Part shown: positions 53,047 to 62,854 of the stretch, piece by piece
Layout: every line of letters starts with the position of its first letter
Numbering within the stretch: the first letter of the stretch is position 1
From: Phycisphaerales bacterium AB-hyl4
GTDB taxonomy: Bacteria; Planctomycetota; Phycisphaerae; Phycisphaerales; Phycisphaeraceae
Reading direction: 5' to 3'
Assembly: GCA_041821185.1 (NCBI GenBank)
Contig: JBGUBD010000010.1
Coordinates: forward strand, 1-64,000
Length of the DNA stretch: 64,000 nt
The notes under the pieces: generated by a model
Told to the model about the DNA's origin: nothing
Databases searched by the model: none
The model's input: the letters and a program-made list of their open reading frames with translations, nothing else
Program-made: the position numbers and the translations under genes

Positions 53047-53547
53047 GTGGCCAGATTCGGGCTTAGTCGCAAGGCGGAGTACGCTGTGATTGCCCTCGCT
53101 CGCTTGGCGCAGCAGCGTCGATCAGCCGGGGACGATGTGGCGGACCCGGACGAACGGCTTATGAGTGCTCGAGAGCTGTCAGAGGCGGAAAACCTGCCCC
53201 TGCCAGTGCTTAGCGGCCTGCTGAAGCAGTTGCAGCGGGCCAATCTGGTCGTGTCCAGACGGGGTGTGCACGGCGGGTACCACCTGCCGACCGACCCGGA
53301 ACGCATTCGCCTGGCGAGCGTGATCCGGGCAGTGGAAGACGGCGAGCCGGTGCGGTTGGCCCGATGTTGCGGCCCCGAGGCCCATTCGGACCACGCTCAC
53401 GAGGCCAAGTCGGGCGAGGCCACCACAGCGATGGAGACCTGTCGGATCGCGTGCACCTGCCCGATCCGCCACGCCATCCAGAACCTCGACCGCCAACTGG
53501 CCGACTTCCTCGAATCGCTGACACTGGCGGAGTTGATGACAGACTAG
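53047..53547 (+). CDS. Rrf2-family regulator of the suf operon
   Basis: A 166-residue winged-helix repressor of the IscR/SufR kind. The HTH is at the N-terminus (GLSRKAEYAVIALARLAQQR; LSEAENLPLPVLSGLLKQLQ) and the wing is RRGVHGGYHLPTDPERI. A C-terminal Cys cluster (RCCGPEA and CRIACTCPI) is suitable for a [2Fe-2S] or [4Fe-4S] cluster, so it can sense Fe-S status. The GTG start has AGAGGACGG eight bases upstream. It is first in the suf operon, and probably represses it. Its stop codon touches a 35-bp inverted repeat. Confidence 0.93.
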   Translation: MARFGLSRKAEYAVIALARLAQQRRSAGDDVADPDERLMSARELSEAENLPLPVLSGLLKQLQRANLVVSRRGVHGGYHLPTDPERIRLASVIRAVEDGEPVRLARCCGPEAHSDHAHEAKSGEATTAMETCRIACTCPIRHAIQNLDRQLADFLESLTLAELMTD

Positions 53548-53632
53548 AAGTTTCGAGTTTCAAGTTTTGAGTTTCGAGTTGGTCGGCCGATTGCGTTCAA
53601 CTCGAAACTCAAAACTTGAAACTTGAAACTTC
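53547..53632. repeat. 35-bp inverted GAAACT repeat between the Rrf2 gene and sufB
   Basis: Arms 53547-53581 and 53598-53632 match as inverted complements with one mismatch. They are built of GAAGTTTCGAGTTTCAAG and the opposite CTTGAAACTTGAAACTTC. The 16-base loop is GTCGGCCGATTGCGTT. The left arm begins at the last base of the regulator stop codon. A hairpin this long in the mRNA could attenuate or stabilise the suf transcript. Confidence 0.9.
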
Positions 53633-53654
53633 GCGAAGCGAACGCGGAGCGAAT

Positions 53655-55127
<1,473 letters not shown>

Positions 55128-55218
55128 GCTCGCGGCAGAGGCACACCGCGACCCTCGGAAGAGGGCCGCGGCCAGAGCGAGGGTTCACCTGCCGAAGGTC
55201 TCCAACCCCCTCGCTCGG

Positions 55219-55244
55219 CCTCTCCCCCTGCGGCGGGGGAGAGG
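55219..55244. repeat. CCTCTCCCCC..GGGGGAGAGG hairpin between sufB and sufC
   Basis: Ten perfect base pairs around a TGCGGC loop. It lies in the 246-bp gap, which has no gene of its own. It may slow or split the sufB-sufC transcript. Confidence 0.7.
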
Positions 55245-55373
55245 AGATTCCCGCCAAGGAGGGTGGGAAAGTAGAAGAAGAAGCTTAATACCCGCATCGG
55301 CCAGAACCGCCGACCGCGTTGAAGAAATACGGATCAACCAACCCGAATCACTCCTACGAGGCGTTAGACCACC

Positions 55374-56159
55374 ATGCCCGAACCGATTCTCGAAATCAAA
55401 AACCTGCACGCCAACATCGAAGATCAGCCCATCCTCAAGGGACTCGATCTGACCATCAACGCCGGCGAAGTGCACTCGATCATGGGGCCCAACGGCTCAG
55501 GCAAGAGCACGCTCGCCCAGGTGCTCGCCGGCCACGAAGCCTTCGAAGTCACCGAAGGCGAAGTCCGCTTCCATGGCGAAGACATCCTCGAAATGGAAGC
55601 CGACGAACGCGCCCGCGCCGGCCTGTTCCTCGCCTTCCAGTACCCGGTCGAGATCCCCGGCGTGAGCACCATGCAGTTCCTCAAAGCCGCCCTCAATGCC
55701 CACCGCAAAGAACGCGGCCAGGACGAAATCGGCGCTGTCGAGTTCATGCAACTCGTCAAAACCAAGGCCAAGCTCGTCGAACTCAACCAGGAACTGCTCA
55801 AGCGACCCGTCAATGAAGGGTTCTCCGGCGGCGAGAAGAAGCGACACGAAATCTTCCAGCTCGCCCTGCTCGAACCCAGCCTCGCCATCCTCGACGAAAC
55901 CGACTCGGGGCTGGATATCGACGCTCTGCGCATCGTGGCAGAGGGCGTAAACCAGCTGCGTAAGGAAGGCCGATCGTTCCTCGTCATCACGCATTATCAA
56001 CGGCTGCTGAACTACATCGTGCCCGACGTGGTGCATGTGCTTGTCAACGGCCGCATCGTCAAGACCGGCGGACGTGAGCTGGCGCTCGAACTCGAAAAGT
56101 CCGGCTACGCGGAGCTCGGCGTCGACGAAGAAGCCGAGCAACCCGCCGCCGCACGCTGA
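55374..56159 (+). CDS. sufC: Fe-S cluster assembly ATPase SufC
   Basis: The ABC-type ATPase of the SufBCD complex. The 261-residue product has Walker [10 protein letters not shown] (residues 39-47), the signature [14 protein letters not shown] and Walker [15 protein letters not shown], then the H-loop ITHYQRLL. The Walker B/D-loop sequence DETDSGLD is typical of SufC. No membrane segment. The ribosome-binding site (GAGG about 13 bases upstream) is distant. Lies between sufB and sufD. Confidence 0.97.
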   Translation: MPEPILEIKNLHANIEDQPILKGLDLTINAGEVHSIMGPNGSGKSTLAQVLAGHEAFEVTEGEVRFHGEDILEMEADERARAGLFLAFQYPVEIPGVSTMQFLKAALNAHRKERGQDEIGAVEFMQLVKTKAKLVELNQELLKRPVNEGFSGGEKKRHEIFQLALLEPSLAILDETDSGLDIDALRIVAEGVNQLRKEGRSFLVITHYQRLLNYIVPDVVHVLVNGRIVKTGGRELALELEKSGYAELGVDEEAEQPAAAR

Positions 56160-56173
56160 TGCAGTTGTATCAC

Positions 56174-56266
56174 CAATAGCCCCACGCGGAAGCGTGGGGT
56201 TGGCCACGATGAGGTGTGGCCAACTATTGCTCGAACTCAACCCCGCCCTTCCGGGCAGGGCTATTG
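56174..56266. repeat. Cloverleaf-like structured element between sufC and sufD
   Basis: CAATAGCCC (56174-56182) and GGGCTATTG (56258-56266) form a 9-bp outer helix. Inside lie three hairpins: CCCCACGC-GGAA-GCGTGGGG (56180-56199, a GNRA-type loop), TTGGCCAC-GATGAGGT-GTGGCCAA (56200-56223) and GCCC-TTCC-GGGC (56245-56256). The first hairpin shares bases 56180-56182 with the outer helix, so the folds compete at the base. It lies in the 140-bp gap and ends 33 bp before sufD. Confidence 0.75.
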
Positions 56267-56299
56267 CCCCAGCCTTTATTCAACGCGAACTTGTCGACC

Positions 56300-57640
56300 A
56301 TGCCCACCACCGCCCCCACCGAAGCCATCGCCCACTACGAATCGCTCGCGAAGCAACGCCTCGACCACGGCCCGGCGTGGCTGCGCCCCATCCGCGAGCA
56401 GGCCATCGCCCGCCTGGCCGACCTCGGCCTGCCGACGCGCAAGCATGAAGAGTGGCGGTACACCGACCCCGCTCGTCTCACGCAGACGAACTTCACGCTG
56501 CCGTCCGATCGCGCGACGGTCACTGCCGAGCAGGTCGCCCGCTTCGCCATCCCCGACCTCGACGCGCATACGCTGGTGTTCGTCAACGGCCGATACGTCG
56601 CCGAGCTGAGCCACATCGGCAAGCTGCCCGAGGGCGTGACCGTACTCCCGCTCAACGACGCGCTGGACAAGCATCGCGACCGCATCGAACCGCACTTCGC
56701 CGAGGAAGGCGAACCGTCGTCCAAGGCCTTCACCGCGCTCAACGCGGCGCTGTGCGACGATGGTGTGTTCGTGCACATTGCTGAGAACAAGCAGCTCGAC
56801 AAGCCCGTGTTGCTATTGAACATCATGGCCGGCACGGACGAGCCGACGATCACCAACCCGCGTACGTTTTTCCTCGGCGACGCGAACGCGGAGGGCACGA
56901 TCGTCGAGCGTTACGTTTCGCTGGATGACAGCGTCTACTTCACCAACGCGGTGGCGCACGTTGAAGCCGGGCAAGGCGCGCATCTGAGCCACTACCTCAT
57001 CGAAGAGGAAAGCCCGAAGGCGTTCCAGCTTTCCACCCTGCTCACCGAACAGTCGCGCGACAGCAACGTCGACTCGCACACCATGCTCTTCGGCGGCGAA
57101 CTGGTGCGAAACAACTGCAACCCGCGCCTCAACGGCGAAGGCGGCGACTGCCTGGTCAACGGCCTGTACATGCCCACCGACCATCAGCACATGGACAACC
57201 ACATGCGCGTCGAGCACAACGCGGCGCACTGCGACAGCCGACAGTTTTACAAGGGTGTGCTCAACGGCCACGGCCGATCCGTCTTCAGCGGCCGCATCCG
57301 CGTGGAGATTGACGCTCAAAAGACCGACGCCAAACAGACCAACGCCAACCTGCTGCTCAGCGACGACGCGGACGCGACGACGAAGCCGCAGCTTGAGATT
57401 TACGCCGACGACGTGAAGTGCACCCACGGCGCGACGATCGGCCAGATTCAGGACGAAGCGATTTTCTACCTCATGGCCCGCGGCGTTGACCGCACGTCTG
57501 CCCGCGCGATGCTGGTCTACGCCTTCGCCGCCGAGAGCCTCGAACGCATGCAACTCGAACCGGTGCGCAACATGCTCGGCAAGATGATCCTCCACCGACT
57601 CCCGCAGGGCGACATGCTCGAACACCTGCTCGAGTATTGA
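56300..57640 (+). CDS. sufD: Fe-S cluster assembly protein SufD
   Basis: Partner of SufB in the scaffold complex. The 446-residue product has the SufD N-terminal part (LPTRKHEEWRYTDPARL), the middle strands (DKPVLLLNIMAGTDEPTITN, HLSHYLIEEESPKAFQ) and the C-terminal HGATIGQIQDEAIFYLMARG, in which the conserved His and the QDE sequence are seen. The ATG at 56300 begins MPTTAPTEAI; an upstream frame start at 56216 lies within the structured element. Its end lies 41 bp before the DUF59 gene. Confidence 0.95.
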   Translation: MPTTAPTEAIAHYESLAKQRLDHGPAWLRPIREQAIARLADLGLPTRKHEEWRYTDPARLTQTNFTLPSDRATVTAEQVARFAIPDLDAHTLVFVNGRYVAELSHIGKLPEGVTVLPLNDALDKHRDRIEPHFAEEGEPSSKAFTALNAALCDDGVFVHIAENKQLDKPVLLLNIMAGTDEPTITNPRTFFLGDANAEGTIVERYVSLDDSVYFTNAVAHVEAGQGAHLSHYLIEEESPKAFQLSTLLTEQSRDSNVDSHTMLFGGELVRNNCNPRLNGEGGDCLVNGLYMPTDHQHMDNHMRVEHNAAHCDSRQFYKGVLNGHGRSVFSGRIRVEIDAQKTDAKQTNANLLLSDDADATTKPQLEIYADDVKCTHGATIGQIQDEAIFYLMARGVDRTSARAMLVYAFAAESLERMQLEPVRNMLGKMILHRLPQGDMLEHLLEY

Positions 57641-57681
57641 CCTCCCTCAAGTCAGTCCACCTTAAGGTGCACTGCCTGCCT

Positions 57682-58164
57682 ATGATTGAGAATGCATCAA
57701 TGCCTGATCCCGCTCCCAATCGTTCCCAGTTGAGCATCGGCCACACCGAGCGAGCCGCACAGGACACAACCGACCCCCGCGCCCGACGGGAAGCCGAAAT
57801 GGCGGAACAAGAGAAAAAACTCGACGAGGCGGCGAACGCACCTTCAAGCAGCGGCGGCGAAAAGTCGCTCGAAGATCGCATCATCGCGGTGCTCAAGCAG
57901 ATCTACGACCCTGAGATCCCTGTGAGCGTTTACGACCTTGGCCTGATCTACAACATCGAGATCGACGAAGAGAAAAACGTCACCACCACGATGACGCTCA
58001 CCACGCCCGCCTGCCCGGTTGCGCAGGAGTTGCCCGAACAGGTTCGCGCTGCTGTGGGTCGCGTCCGCGAGGTCAAGGAATCGCATGTCGAGTTGACCTT
58101 CGATCCGCCGTGGTCGCAGGACAACCTCTCGGAAGAAGCGAAGCTCGAACTTGGGTTGATGTAA
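57682..58164 (+). CDS. DUF59/MIP18-family Fe-S assembly factor (SufT-like)
   Basis: A 160-residue protein with the DUF59 fold: ALKQIYDPEIPVSVYDLGLI-like run (IIAVLKQIYDPEIPVSVYDL), then TLTTPACPVAQELPEQV with the conserved Cys in PACPV, and VELTFDPPWSQDNLSEEAKL. Members of this family, including SufT, help mature Fe-S proteins. The first ~65 residues are polar and poorly conserved, so the start is uncertain (ATG 57682, 57700 or 57799). Closely follows sufD, so it belongs to the suf operon. No sufS, sufU or sufE is in the window. Confidence 0.88.
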   Translation: MIENASMPDPAPNRSQLSIGHTERAAQDTTDPRARREAEMAEQEKKLDEAANAPSSSGGEKSLEDRIIAVLKQIYDPEIPVSVYDLGLIYNIEIDEEKNVTTTMTLTTPACPVAQELPEQVRAAVGRVREVKESHVELTFDPPWSQDNLSEEAKLELGLM

Positions 58165-58191
58165 AAACCAGATTTGATCTGATCTGACTTC

Positions 58192-58220
58192 GAAGCCCAC
58201 ACCGTCACGGTGCGGGCTTC
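58192..58220. repeat. GAAGCCC..GGGCTTC hairpin, copy 6 of the CCGTGGGCTT family
   Basis: GAAGCCC-AC-ACCGT and ACGGT-GC-GGGCTTC pair around one C with an A-C/G-C internal mismatch. It lies between the convergent suf operon and the opp-type operon and likely marks both 3' ends. Confidence 0.75.
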
Positions 58221-58229
58221 TGTTTGCGC

Positions 58230-59324
58230 TCATGCGTCCGTGCCCACCGGCTCGCGTCGGAACGTCACGCGCGGCAACGTCGCTTTCTTGCGTGTTTCTT
58301 CGGTGGTTGCTTTGCACAACACCCAGTGCTCCGGCTCGACTTCGTGCAGCTTCGCGTCCGCCCCGCCGTAGTGTTCGCCGGGCGACACTTCCACCTGATG
58401 CGGCGCGACGTCGTAGCCTGGCGGAAAATCGTCCGGCGCGGTCGCGCCGTCCCTCACCGTCGGCAGGCGGTCGGCATGTCGGCCCAACACGGGCATCGAC
58501 TTGAGCAGTTCGTTCGTGTACGGATGCAGCGGCCGTTGGAAGATGCTCATCACCGAACCATACTCAAGCACACGGCCGGAGTACATCACCGCGACTGAGT
58601 CCGCGTTTTCCGCAACCACACCAAGGTCGTGCGTGATCAACAGCACGGACATGTCTTTCGTGTTCTGAAGGTGGCGAAGCAGTTCGAGTATCTGTGCTTG
58701 AATGGTCACGTCCAACGCGGTGGTCGGCTCGTCGGCGAGCAACAGCCGCGGTTGGCAGGCGAGCGCCATGGCGATCATGACACGTTGCCGCATCCCGCCG
58801 GACAGTTGATGCGGGTACTCGCGCAGACGAGCGGTCGGGTCCGCGATGCCCACATCGCTGAGCGCCCGCGTCGCGATGCTCACCGCCTGCTCCCGGCCGA
58901 CGGCCTGGTGGAGGAGGATGGCTTCGAGAATCTGGTCGCCGATGGTGTAGACCGGGTTGAGGCTGGTCATCGGCTCCTGGAAGATCATCGCGATGTCCTT
59001 GCCGCGAATTTTGCGCATCTGCCGATCGCTGAGTTTGAGCAGGTCGGTGGCATCCGAGGCTTCGCTTTGCTCAGCCGTCGGCCTGGCTTGCCAGAGGATC
59101 TGCCCGCGTTCGTATCGGCCGGGCGGGATGGGAATCAGTTGCAGCACGCTCATCGCGCTGACTGACTTGCCCGACCCCGACTCGCCCACCACGGCCAGCG
59201 TCTGTCGCGGATAGACGGACAGGTTCACGCCGTCGACCGCCATGAATCGCGCAGATCGGCCGGCGGGGAAGCTTACGGAAAGGTCTCGAATCTCAAGAAT
59301 CGGCTGTGCTTGCGTTTCGCTCAT
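58230..59324 (-). CDS. oppD: Peptide-type ABC transporter ATP-binding protein (OppD/DppD)
   Basis: ATPase that powers a peptide or nickel-type importer. The 364-residue product has Walker [12 protein letters not shown], signature [15 protein letters not shown], Walker [13 protein letters not shown] and H-loop [12 protein letters not shown]. The Opp/Dpp-type C-terminal Fe-S region appears reduced: [15 protein letters not shown] is present but the four-Cys motif is not. Downstream end of the operon in transcription order (solute-binding protein, OppB, OppC, then OppD). An OppF partner is not in the window; the ATPase may act as a homodimer or with a distant gene. Confidence 0.92.
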   Translation of the reverse strand: MSETQAQPILEIRDLSVSFPAGRSARFMAVDGVNLSVYPRQTLAVVGESGSGKSVSAMSVLQLIPIPPGRYERGQILWQARPTAEQSEASDATDLLKLSDRQMRKIRGKDIAMIFQEPMTSLNPVYTIGDQILEAILLHQAVGREQAVSIATRALSDVGIADPTARLREYPHQLSGGMRQRVMIAMALACQPRLLLADEPTTALDVTIQAQILELLRHLQNTKDMSVLLITHDLGVVAENADSVAVMYSGRVLEYGSVMSIFQRPLHPYTNELLKSMPVLGRHADRLPTVRDGATAPDDFPPGYDVAPHQVEVSPGEHYGGADAKLHEVEPEHWVLCKATTEETRKKATLPRVTFRREPVGTDA

Positions 59325-59370
59325 GGCTTCTTTCCGTTTACCGTCGTCGAACAGAACAATCTCGCGGGAG

Positions 59371-59397
59371 CGCGTCGCAAGCGACGCGGCTAAATGG
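59371..59397. repeat. Palindrome with CGGCTAAATG tail, copy 4
   Basis: CGCGTCGC-AA-GCGACGCG (18 bases) then GCTAAATGGG. It is the same sequence as the right arm of the repeat at 62819-62844. It sits in the 76-bp gap between OppC and OppD and could be a half-copy of that element. Confidence 0.75.
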
Positions 59398-59400
59398 GAG

Positions 59401-61410
59401 TCACGTATTGCGGCTTTGTGTCTTCGGGTCGATCGCGTCGCGCAGCGCCTCGCCGATGAGGATGTAGGCGAACACGGTGAGGAAGATCGCCAGCCCCGGC
59501 GTGACCGCGATCCACCAGTTGAACGCGCCGCCACGCAGCGCCTGCTCCAGCAGCAGGCCCCAGCTTGATTCCGTGTCGAGCCCGATGCCCAGGAAGCTCA
59601 ACGTCGCTTCGAAGCCGATCGCGCTCGCCACGCCGAAGCTCGCCGCGACGAGCATCGGTGCAATGCCATTGGGCAACAGGTGGCGAAACAGCACGGACCA
59701 CAACGGCAGGCCCAGCGCCTGCGCTGCCTGGATAAACTCCTGTTGACGCAGGCGGAGGAACTCGGCGCGGATGAATACCGCATAGCCCACCCAACTCGTC
59801 AAGCCGATGATGATCATGATGATGTAAAGGTTCGCACCAAACGCAGCGACAAACGCGAGCAAGAGGAACAGCGTGGGGATGGCGCTGAACATTTCGACGA
59901 GGCGCATGCCCAGCAGATCGACCACACCGGAGAAGTAGCCCATCAGTCCGCCGATGAGCAGGCCGATGACGATCGCGATGCCGGTGGAGATGAAGCCCAC
60001 CGACAAGGCGATCCGCGTGCCGTGGATCATGTTCGCGGCGAGGTCCGCACCGAAGGCGGTCGTGCCGAGGATGTGTCGGCGTTGTCCGAGTTCCGCGTCG
60101 GCCATCGCTTCAATCTGCTGGCGCGGCCGAGTCAGGCGGGCCGGCAGTGCGCCGTCTGTCTCATCGAGATATTGCTGGAACATCGCCTCGGCGAACTCGA
60201 CCGCCATCGCGACACGTGCTTCGCCTTCCGCTTCGTTCAACGCTCGGCGGCCCGCGGCGTCGGTCACATCGTTCAGCGTCAGGTCCGTCGCACGCTCGGC
60301 GAGGCGGAGGATGCGGTCCGACACCGTCTGGGCCATCGGGTGCATGCCCGGCCGTTGGAAGCGCATGTTCACCACGCTGTCCGGCATCGTGTCGTCAGGC
60401 GAGTAGGGAATCGGCGTGTACCACGCCCACTCGATCTCACCCGCACGCTCCGCCTCACGATACTGCTCCAACACGGGCAACCGCGGCGGCGTCACCGGCG
60501 CGTGCACCAGCCAGCCGCCGATCAACAGCCCCGCCGCGAGCATCGTCACGCCCATCACTCGGCCGGACGGCGCCGGCACATCCGCGCCGCGCACCACTGC
60601 CAACACCGACACCACCGCCCCGACAATTGCCAGCACCCCCAACACCAACCCGACAAGCCACACCCACACCCCGCCCACGTCCACCAGCCACACCCACGCC
60701 CCCACCGCCAGCAGCACCCCCGCCGCCGTCGGCCAGAACACCCACGCCTTCGCCGATCGGCTGGCCGACTGCATCACCACCACCGCCGACGTCGCCACCG
60801 TCAACGCCAGCATCATCACCAGCCCCACCCACAACAACACCCACCACACGAACGGCCCGACCGGCGCTCGCGGCGGCACGCCGGCCGTCCGCTCCAAGCC
60901 CTCAACCCAGTCTTGCCAATCCTGCAGCCAGGCCGTGTGCCCATCGGTCACAAACGGCCAGAGATGCCGCTGCCACAACCCCAGCACGACCACCAGCCCG
61001 CTGAACGCCAGCACCGTCGCCAGCTTCCGCCCGCCACTCACCCCGCCGCGCCAGCCGACCACGACCAGCACGCCCAGCAGCAGGATCGGCAGCAGCACGT
61101 CCGGCTCCGTCAGATGCCGCAGCAGCGGGCTCGACCACGTGCCTGCTTCATACCGCACCATCGTCGACAACGGCTCGCCACCCGTGTCCGCCGTCTTCAT
61201 CAGGATGGGATGACTGCTGGCAAAGAACGGCGCGAACACCGCGCAGATCGTCAGCACCGCCACCCACACCAACCCGACGCGGGCGCTCCAGTACAGCACC
61301 AGCTCACCGAGCACGCGCTGCAACATGCTGCGCTGCGCATCGGTCGCCTGCCGTTTGAGCGTCGGCGGCTGCGAGGGCGGTTCAGGTTGTCCGGTCTCAA
61401 GCTGCGTCAT
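59401..61410 (-). CDS. oppC: Peptide-type ABC transporter permease (OppC/DppC), greatly extended
   Basis: The 669-residue product is more than twice the usual ~300. The C-terminal ~220 residues are a typical permease domain: LAANMIHGTRIALSVGFIST, YAVFIRAEFLRLRQQEFIQA and the coupling segment EFIQAAQALGLPLWSVLFRH. The N-terminal part has the usual first helix (VGLVWVAVLTICAVFAPFF), then an insert of about 400 residues with at least six further hydrophobic segments (LLPILLLGVLVVVGW, MMLALTVATSAVVVM, LLAVGAWVWLVDVG, VLGVLAIVGAVVSVLAVV, MLAAGLLIGGWLV). A charged soluble stretch (about 320-450) follows. The insert is rich in Val/Leu/Trp and unlike the core. The start is ATG at 61410. Confidence 0.88.
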   Translation of the reverse strand: MTQLETGQPEPPSQPPTLKRQATDAQRSMLQRVLGELVLYWSARVGLVWVAVLTICAVFAPFFASSHPILMKTADTGGEPLSTMVRYEAGTWSSPLLRHLTEPDVLLPILLLGVLVVVGWRGGVSGGRKLATVLAFSGLVVVLGLWQRHLWPFVTDGHTAWLQDWQDWVEGLERTAGVPPRAPVGPFVWWVLLWVGLVMMLALTVATSAVVVMQSASRSAKAWVFWPTAAGVLLAVGAWVWLVDVGGVWVWLVGLVLGVLAIVGAVVSVLAVVRGADVPAPSGRVMGVTMLAAGLLIGGWLVHAPVTPPRLPVLEQYREAERAGEIEWAWYTPIPYSPDDTMPDSVVNMRFQRPGMHPMAQTVSDRILRLAERATDLTLNDVTDAAGRRALNEAEGEARVAMAVEFAEAMFQQYLDETDGALPARLTRPRQQIEAMADAELGQRRHILGTTAFGADLAANMIHGTRIALSVGFISTGIAIVIGLLIGGLMGYFSGVVDLLGMRLVEMFSAIPTLFLLLAFVAAFGANLYIIMIIIGLTSWVGYAVFIRAEFLRLRQQEFIQAAQALGLPLWSVLFRHLLPNGIAPMLVAASFGVASAIGFEATLSFLGIGLDTESSWGLLLEQALRGGAFNWWIAVTPGLAIFLTVFAYILIGEALRDAIDPKTQSRNT

Positions 61411-61424
61411 GTTCGTTTCAGATT

Positions 61425-61606
61425 TACGCCAAGACGCCAAGTCGCCAAGTCGCCAAGGGAAAAAGGTTCACCACAGTGACACCGAGGCACAGAAAGGAAA
61501 GAAAACAATGTTTCTTCCTTTACCGGCGTTCGTTGTATCTCTGTGCCTTGGTGGTTCATTCTGACTTTCTCTTCTTGGCGTCTCTGCGCCTTGGCGTCTT
61601 GGCGTT
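61425..61606. repeat. Nested inverted repeat: CGCCAAGACGCC and CACAGAG arms
   Basis: Outer arms: ACGCCAAGACGCCAAGTCGCC (61426-61446) and the complement GGCGTCTCTGCGCCTTGGCGTCTTGGCGT near 61578-61606. Inner arms: CACCACAGTGACACCGAGGC.ACAGAAAGG near 61470-61499 and the complement ATCTCTGTGCCTTGGTGG (61537-61555). The nesting gives a long hairpin in the 219-bp gap between OppB and OppC. It has an AT-rich middle (GAAAACAATGTTTCTTCC). No gene is evident. Confidence 0.8.
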
Positions 61607-61629
61607 AAAACTCATTCACATCAACACAA

Positions 61630-62757
61630 TCATTCATAACTCACGCGCGGGTCGGCGATCGCATAGCAGATATCGCGGATCAATTCCGCTGTCAGCGCAA
61701 TCAGCCCCCCCACCAGCGTCACCGCCAACACCACCTCGCGGTCGCGAGCGAGCACTGCGTCCACCGCGAGTCGGCCCATTCCGGGAATCGAGAAAATCTT
61801 TTCAATCACCACCGACCCGCTCAACAGCGCCGGCAGAATGCTCGCCGCCACCGTGATCAACGCCAGCAGACTATTGCGGAACACGTGGCGGAACAGCACG
61901 TCGCGCTCGCTCACGCCCTTCGCCCGCGCGGTGCGGACGTAGTCGGCTCGCAGGTTCTCCAGCAGCGAGCCGCGCGTCAGCTTCGACAAAAACGCGAAGC
62001 CGGCGTAGCTCAAACACACAATCGGCAACACGAGATGCCACAGAATGTCCAGCAGCCAACCACGCTGAAAGCCTGCCTCCGTCCACGTCGGCAGGAACAG
62101 GAAGCCGTCCGCACCATGGCTTTGCAGGCCGGAGGTCGGGAACCAGTAGAGGATCTCCTGGTTGGCGAAGATGCCGATGAGCATGACCGCTGCCCAGATG
62201 GTGGGCACGGACCACAGCGCCAGCAGCGTAAAGCCCGACCCGATGTCGAACGTCTTGCCCTGGAACTTCGCGGCGAAGATGCCGGTGGTAATACCGATCG
62301 CGTAGATCACCGGGATGGTGATGATGTTCAACAGCAAGGTGATCGGCAGCGCCTCGGCGATCATCGTGCCCACCGGCCGTTGGAACTGCATGCTCTCGCC
62401 AAGGTCGGGCGCTTTCAGACCCATGTAGCGCGTCTGGTCTTCGCCATCGACTTCGACCGGCCAGGTGATGCCCAGCCGCGGCAGGTCGTCGGCGTCGGCT
62501 TCGGTCATCGTGCCCAACGGCGAGATGGCGTTCAGCCACCGCCCGTACTGCACGAGCAGCGGCTGATCGAGGCCGTAGCGCTGCTCGTAGTATTCGCGCA
62601 ACTGTCGGCCGGCCTCGGTGTCGAGTTGCTGCTGCTCGTCGAGGATGATGCCGCCGATTCCGCCGGGCGCCATGGCCATCACGAGAAAGACGATGAGCGT
62701 GATGCCGAACAGCGTCGGCACCATGAGCATCAGTCGTCGAATGATGTATGTGACCAT
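61630..62757 (-). CDS. oppB: Peptide-type ABC transporter permease (OppB/DppB)
   Basis: A 375-residue membrane protein with about six helices. The N-terminal helix is YIIRRLMLMVPTLFGITLIV, the core starts near PITLLLNIITIPVIYAIGIT and the coupling segment is ADYVRTARAKGVSERDVLFR. The C-terminal SGSVVIEKIFSIPGMGRLAVDAV and IADPRVSYE are family hallmarks. The loop after the first helix (residues 35-130) is longer than in E. coli OppB. Starts at 62757 (MVTYIIRR) and follows the solute-binding protein gene by 97 bp, with a repeat in between. Confidence 0.93.
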   Translation of the reverse strand: MVTYIIRRLMLMVPTLFGITLIVFLVMAMAPGGIGGIILDEQQQLDTEAGRQLREYYEQRYGLDQPLLVQYGRWLNAISPLGTMTEADADDLPRLGITWPVEVDGEDQTRYMGLKAPDLGESMQFQRPVGTMIAEALPITLLLNIITIPVIYAIGITTGIFAAKFQGKTFDIGSGFTLLALWSVPTIWAAVMLIGIFANQEILYWFPTSGLQSHGADGFLFLPTWTEAGFQRGWLLDILWHLVLPIVCLSYAGFAFLSKLTRGSLLENLRADYVRTARAKGVSERDVLFRHVFRNSLLALITVAASILPALLSGSVVIEKIFSIPGMGRLAVDAVLARDREVVLAVTLVGGLIALTAELIRDICYAIADPRVSYE

Positions 62758-62770
62758 GGACGGTTACTTT

Positions 62771-62844
62771 CATTTAGCCGCGTCGCTTGCGACGCGCCTT
62801 TCGTACATCGGCTGACAGCGCGTCGCAAGCGACGCGGCTAAATG
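62771..62844. repeat. 26-bp inverted repeat with TTAGCCGCG/CGGCTAAATG ends, copy 5
   Basis: CATTTAGCCGCGTCGCTTGCGACGCG (arm split 62771-62796) and its exact complement (62819-62844) flank a 22-base loop. Each arm has the inner palindrome CGTCGC-TT-GCGACG. It lies between the solute-binding protein stop and OppB. It shares its ends with copies at 809, 17213, 23060, 51860 and 59371. Confidence 0.85.
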
Positions 62845-62854
62845 GCGAACAACA

